Shown in pieces: positions 60,328-64,000 of a stretch of 64,000 bases of DNA. Both the position numbers and the translations under genes were made by a program. Under the pieces are notes generated by a model, which had not been told where the DNA came from, searched no databases, and saw nothing but the letters and a program-made list of their open reading frames with translations. Source of the DNA: Umezawaea tangerina (GTDB taxonomy: Bacteria > Actinomycetota > Actinomycetes > Mycobacteriales > Pseudonocardiaceae). Within the stretch, counting starts at the first letter, position 1. Each line of letters begins with the position of its first letter. The stretch spans positions 620,001-684,000 of the forward strand of contig NZ_PVTF01000002.1 of assembly GCF_003002815.1 (NCBI RefSeq). Direction: 5' to 3'.

Positions 60328-61977
60328 GTGTACCAGCCTGTCCTCGACGCCGTATCGGGTTCGCTAGGCCTGACCGCCCTGTTCGCCGCCCTGCCCCTCG
60401 TCGCCCTGTTCCTGCTGCTCGGCGTGGTCCGGATGAGAGCGTGGCTCGCCGCGCTGCTGTCCCTGCTGATCGCCGTCCTGGTCGCGGTGTTCGTCTACCC
60501 CATGCCCGTCGGCCAGGCGCTGCTGGCGGCCTCCGAGGGCGCGGCGTTCGGGTTCTTCCCGATCCTCTGGATCGTCATCAACGCGATCTGGATCTACAAC
60601 ATGACCGTCCGGACGGGGCACTTCGACGTGCTGCGGCGGTCCTTCGCGCGCGTCAGCGACGACCAGCGGATCCAGGGCGTCATCATCGCGTTCTGCTTCG
60701 GAGCGCTGCTGGAGGCGCTGGCCGGGTTCGGCACGCCGGTCGCGATCACCAGCGTCATGTTGATAGCACTGGGTTTCCGGCCGCTGAAGGCCGCGACCGT
60801 GGCGCTCGTGGCGAACACCGCGCCGGTCGCGTTCGGCGCGCTGGCCACGCCGATCACAACGCTGGCGACGGTGACCGGCCTGCCGATGCAGGACCTCTCC
60901 GCGATGGTCGGCAGGCAGACGCCGCTGCTCGGCGTGTTCGTGCCGATGGCGCTGGTGCTCATCATCGACGGCACGCGCGGGGTGCGGCAGACGGTGCCCG
61001 CCACCGCGGTCTGCGGGGTGACGTTCGCGCTGGCCCAGTTCGCGACGTCGAACTACTTCAGCGCGCCGCTGACCGACATCGTGGCAGCGCTGGTGAGCGC
61101 GGCGGCGACCGTGCTGCTGCTGCGGGTGTGGCACCCGGCGCACACCTACGTCGAGGCGGTGCCGGCGGGTGGCGCGGGTACGTCGGACACCCCGGCCACG
61201 TCGGACCCCGCGGAGTCCACCGAGGACAAGCGCGACTCGTCGCGTGAGGTGTTCCGGGCGTACGCGCCGTACGGCGTGATCATCGCGGTGTTCGCCCTCG
61301 CCCAGATCCCCGTGGTCAAGAGTGCGCTCGCGAGTGCCACCGGGACGTTCGCCTGGCCCGGTCTGCACCTGCTGACCGCGAGCGGCAAGCCGTCGACGCT
61401 GCCGCTGTTCAAGTTCGACTGGCTGGGCGCGGCGGGCTCGCTGCTGATCGTCGCCGGGCTGGTGACGATCCCGTTGATCGGGATCAGCGCGCGGCGGGCG
61501 TGGTCGGCCTACCTGGAGACCTACCGGCAGCTGGCGGCGGCGATCCTGACCGTGATGGCCGTGCTGGCGCTCGCGTACGTGATGAACGCCAGCGGCCAGA
61601 CCGCGACGCTGGGGACCTGGATGGCGGGCGCGGGCGCGTTCTTCGCCGTGCTGTCGCCGATCCTCGGGTGGATCGGGGTGGCGGTGACCGGGTCCGACAC
61701 GTCGTCCAACTCGCTGTTCGGCGCGCTCCAGGTGGCGGCCGCCCAGCAGGCGGGGCTGAGCCCGGTGCTGATGGCCGCGGCGAACTCGTCCGGCGGGGTG
61801 CTGGGCAAGATGGTCAGCCCGCAGAACCTGGCGATCGCGGCGGCCGCGGTGGGGATGTCCGGGAAGGAAGGGGACCTGTTCCGCAGGGTCCTGCTGTGGA
61901 GCGTGGTGTTCCTGGCGCTGATGTGCGTGCTGGTGTTCCTGCAGTCGGCGCCGGTGTTGTCGTGGATGGTGCCCTGA
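60328..61977 (+). CDS. lldP: L-lactate permease
   Basis: The 549-residue permease matches LldP/LctP in length and order. It has about 12-14 membrane spans, the FFPILWIVINAIWIYNMTVRTGHFDVLRRSF stretch, GALLEALAGFGTPVAIT, a cytosolic Ser/Asp/Thr-rich loop near 270-310, and the C-terminal GSDTSSNSLFGALQ and SSGGVLGKMVSPQN. It imports lactate or glycolate with protons. The GTG has GGAGGAG upstream. No lactate-oxidation genes are in the window. Confidence 0.94.
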   Translation: MYQPVLDAVSGSLGLTALFAALPLVALFLLLGVVRMRAWLAALLSLLIAVLVAVFVYPMPVGQALLAASEGAAFGFFPILWIVINAIWIYNMTVRTGHFDVLRRSFARVSDDQRIQGVIIAFCFGALLEALAGFGTPVAITSVMLIALGFRPLKAATVALVANTAPVAFGALATPITTLATVTGLPMQDLSAMVGRQTPLLGVFVPMALVLIIDGTRGVRQTVPATAVCGVTFALAQFATSNYFSAPLTDIVAALVSAAATVLLLRVWHPAHTYVEAVPAGGAGTSDTPATSDPAESTEDKRDSSREVFRAYAPYGVIIAVFALAQIPVVKSALASATGTFAWPGLHLLTASGKPSTLPLFKFDWLGAAGSLLIVAGLVTIPLIGISARRAWSAYLETYRQLAAAILTVMAVLALAYVMNASGQTATLGTWMAGAGAFFAVLSPILGWIGVAVTGSDTSSNSLFGALQVAAAQQAGLSPVLMAAANSSGGVLGKMVSPQNLAIAAAAVGMSGKEGDLFRRVLLWSVVFLALMCVLVFLQSAPVLSWMVP

Positions 61978-61989
61978 GCTCACCTGTCG

Positions 61990-62027
61990 GCGGGGCGGGG
62001 CCGGTCGCGGGACCGGCCCCGCCCCGC
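61990..62027. terminator. Bidirectional terminator, 17-bp perfect stem
   Basis: Arms 61990-62006 and 62011-62027 are perfectly complementary with a 4-base loop, between the convergent permease and ABC genes. Confidence 0.85.
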
Positions 62028-62031
62028 TCGC

Positions 62032-63897
62032 TCAGGTGGTGGTGGCGGCGAACTGGGCGGAGTAGAGGCGGTGGTAGGCACCGCCTGCCTCCAGCAGCTC
62101 CTCGTGCGTGCCCTGTTCCACGATCCGGCCCGACTCCATCACCAGGATGAGGTCGGCGTCGCGGATCGTGGACAGCCGGTGCGCGATGACGAAGCTGGTG
62201 CGCGAGGACCGCAGGGCGGCCATCGCGTGCTGCACCAACGACTCCGTGCGGGTGTCCACGGAGCTGGTGGCCTCGTCGAGGATGAGCAGCGACGGGCTGG
62301 CCAGGAACGCGCGGGCGATCGTCAGCAGCTGCTTCTCCCCCGCGCTGACGTTGGTGCCCTCCTCGTCGATGACCGTGTCGTAGCCGTCGGGCAGGGTGCG
62401 GACGAAGCGGTCCACGAAGGTGGCCTTGGCGGCGTCGAGGATCTGCTCCTCCGTCGCCTCCGGCCTGCCGTAGGCGATGTTGTCGCGGATGGTGCCGCCG
62501 AAGAGCCAGGTGTCCTGGAGGACCATGCCGATCTGGGACCGCAGGTCCTCCCGGCGGAGCCTGGTGATGTCCACGCCGTCGAGGGTGATGCGGCCCGCGT
62601 CGAGCTCGTAGAAGCGCATGACGAGGTTGACGAGGGTGGTCTTGCCCGCGCCGGTGGGCCCGACGATGGCGACGGTCTGGCCGGGTTCGGCGACCAGCGA
62701 CAGGTGTTCGATGAGCGGCTGCTCGGGGCGGTAGGAGAAGCTGACGTCCTCGAACTCGACGCGGCCGCGGCGTTGCGCGGGCAACGAGGCGTCGGCGGGG
62801 TCCGGGGACTGCTCCTCGGCGTCGAGGAGCTCGAAGATGCGTTCGGCCGAGGCGACACCGGACTGCATCAGGTTCGCCATCGAGGCGACCTGGGTGAGCG
62901 GCTGGGTGAACTGGCGCGAGTACTGCAGGAACGCCTGCACCTCGCCCAGGCTCATGGAGCCCGACGTGATCCGCAGGCCGCCGACGACCGCGACGACGAC
63001 GTAGCTGATGTTGGACAGGAACATCATCGCGGGCATGATCAGGCCGGAGATGAACTGGGCGCCCAGCGCCGCGCCGAACAGGGCGTCGTTGCGGCGGCGG
63101 AACTCCTCCTCGGACTCCTTCTGCCGTCCGAACACCTTCACGACCTGGTGGCCGGTGAAGGACTCCTCGATGTGCGCGTTGAGGACACCGGTCTGCTTCC
63201 ACTGCTCCATGAACAGCTTCTGCGACCGCTTGCCGATGCGGGCGGTGACGAACACCGACAGCGGGATCACCGCGAGCGCGATGAGCGCGAGCAGCGGGGA
63301 GATCGTCACCATCATGACCAGCACGCCGATCACGGTCAGCAGCGAGGTGAGCAGCTGGCTCAGGGTCTGCTGGACGGTGGTGGAGACGTTGTCGATGTCG
63401 TTGGTGGCCCTGGACAGCAGCTCACCGCGCGGCTGGCCGTCGAAGTAGCGCAGCGGCAGGCGGTGCAGCTTCGCCTCCACGTCCTCGCGCAGCTTGAACA
63501 CGACCCGCTGCACGACGCCGTTGAGGATGCGGCCCTGCGCCCAGCTGAACAGCGCGGACGTCAGGTACAGCCCCAACACCCACAGCAGGACGTCCGCGAG
63601 CGCGCCGAAGTCGATGCCCGCGCCGGGGACGCCGCGCGCCCGGCCGATGACGCCGTCGAAGATGATGTCGGTGGCGTGCCCGAGGATCTTCGGTCCGGCG
63701 ACGGCGAACGCGACGCTGGTGACGCCGAGCAGGACGACGACGGCGAACCAGAACCGCTCCGGGTGCATCCGGCCCGCCAGCCGCTTGGCCGACGGTCCGA
63801 AGGTCTTCGCCTTGCCGACGGGCATGCCCATGCCGGGCATGCCCCGGCCCATCGGGGACGGCTGCGGGCGTGGGCTGGTGGTCGTGGTGGCGCTCAT
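62032..63897 (-). CDS. ABC exporter half-transporter (membrane plus ATPase)
   Basis: The 621-residue protein fuses a six-span exporter domain (residues ~45-345, preceded by a Gly/Met/Pro-rich tail) to a nucleotide-binding domain with Walker A GPTGAGKTT (Lys419), Q-loop VLQDTWLF, Walker B LLILDEATS and H-loop IAHRLS. The signature is VSAGEKQLL in place of LSGGQ, a known variant in heterodimeric exporters. Its ATG is coupled to the stop of the partner (ATGA). It likely forms a heterodimer that exports lipids or drugs. Confidence 0.93.
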   Translation of the reverse strand: MSATTTTSPRPQPSPMGRGMPGMGMPVGKAKTFGPSAKRLAGRMHPERFWFAVVVLLGVTSVAFAVAGPKILGHATDIIFDGVIGRARGVPGAGIDFGALADVLLWVLGLYLTSALFSWAQGRILNGVVQRVVFKLREDVEAKLHRLPLRYFDGQPRGELLSRATNDIDNVSTTVQQTLSQLLTSLLTVIGVLVMMVTISPLLALIALAVIPLSVFVTARIGKRSQKLFMEQWKQTGVLNAHIEESFTGHQVVKVFGRQKESEEEFRRRNDALFGAALGAQFISGLIMPAMMFLSNISYVVVAVVGGLRITSGSMSLGEVQAFLQYSRQFTQPLTQVASMANLMQSGVASAERIFELLDAEEQSPDPADASLPAQRRGRVEFEDVSFSYRPEQPLIEHLSLVAEPGQTVAIVGPTGAGKTTLVNLVMRFYELDAGRITLDGVDITRLRREDLRSQIGMVLQDTWLFGGTIRDNIAYGRPEATEEQILDAAKATFVDRFVRTLPDGYDTVIDEEGTNVSAGEKQLLTIARAFLASPSLLILDEATSSVDTRTESLVQHAMAALRSSRTSFVIAHRLSTIRDADLILVMESGRIVEQGTHEELLEAGGAYHRLYSAQFAATTT

Positions 63898-64000
63898 GCC
63901 GCCTGCTCCGGGGTCAGCTGGGACTGCACGATCTCCTGGTAGGTCAGGCAGGACTCGAGCAGCTCGTGGTGGGTGCCCGCGCCGACGACCGAACCGGCGT
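63894..64000 (-). CDS. Partner ABC exporter, C-terminal fragment
   Basis: Only about 35 codons are inside the window. They read GTHHELLESC, YQEIVQSQLTPEQAA and a stop, which is the usual tail of an ABC exporter after the H-loop (G-T-H-x-E-L). The stop overlaps the start of the next exporter gene, so the two form a heterodimeric pair. The rest lies outside the window. Confidence 0.85.
   Translation of the reverse strand, partial: AGSVVGAGTHHELLESCLTYQEIVQSQLTPEQAA

Noticed and set aside
1-64000. CRISPR array
   Set aside because: The tandem repeats at 9.5-10.0 kb lack unique spacers of regular length, and no cas genes are present.
1-64000. tRNA or rRNA genes
   Set aside because: I looked for the T-arm GTTCRA pattern with matching stems in the gaps and saw none. 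A covariance search would settle this.

Overview
This window comes from a high-GC, GTG-start-rich actinomycete chromosome. A Pseudonocardiales-type soil organism (Saccharothrix, Actinosynnema or Lentzea-like) is my inference. It rests on the very high GC, the tightly coupled minus-strand operons (GTGA and ATGA overlaps), two DinB/maleylpyruvate-isomerase-type proteins of the mycothiol world, leaderless-looking promoters and AfsR-like NB-ARC proteins. I see no rRNA, tRNA, CRISPR array, phage or antibiotic-assembly genes. The content is mostly scavenging and catabolism with the matching regulators.

Layout. 1-2.0 kb: tail of a LuxR-type regulator, a Sua5 tRNA-modification gene and a decayed IS5-type transposase. 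2.0-6.5 kb: a sugar locus with a DeoR regulator, hydrolase, sugar isomerase and Gfo/Idh oxidoreductase facing a ROK kinase across an operator-like region. 7.0-8.9 kb: an M64-type metallopeptidase, a free-standing copy of its C-terminal domain and an unknown partner. 8.9-10.2 kb: a G-rich non-coding island of nested tandem repeats. 10.3-23.9 kb: a catabolic cluster with an IclR regulator, MFS importer, GH3 glucosidase, two esterases, amidohydrolase, two SDRs, a CMD-like protein, two FAH-family hydrolases and a GH78 alpha-L-rhamnosidase, followed by TetR. A 15-base motif occurs both at the IclR start codon and in the central divergent promoter. 24.5-31.6 kb: patatin, acetyltransferase, GntR regulator and a secreted beta-galactosidase carrying a LamG insert. 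31.7-38.8 kb: a low-GC NB-ARC/TPR protein, a lipase, a LolA-like/ABC export operon and a FAD oxidase.

38.8-46.6 kb: an isoquinoline-oxidoreductase-type molybdoenzyme (IorA/IorB) under a PucR regulator, then lactonase-type MBL, methyltransferase, cupin and maleylpyruvate-isomerase-like genes. 46.7-50.4 kb: a second isomerase-like gene, an NB-ARC remnant that has lost its core, GtrA, a DUF1932-type dehydrogenase and a LysM-lectin without a signal peptide. 50.4-50.8 kb: a non-coding stretch with triloop hairpins, a perfect 25-bp-arm inverted repeat and imperfect repeats. 50.8-58.5 kb: an aromatic ring-cleavage operon (LigA, LigB, oxidoreductase, family III CoA-transferase, citryl-CoA-lyase-like protein, IclR) facing an amidohydrolase, then a zinc alcohol dehydrogenase. 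58.7-64 kb: a short glycosyltransferase, a small membrane protein, lactate permease and a heterodimeric ABC exporter cut by the window edge.

The most unusual ideas here are inferences. First, the LigAB operon may finish ring-fission products through a CoA-thioester lyase in place of the usual aldolase. Second, the 10-24 kb cluster is a single IclR regulon for a plant-type glycoside. Third, two NB-ARC genes share an N-terminal tag and one of them has been gutted.
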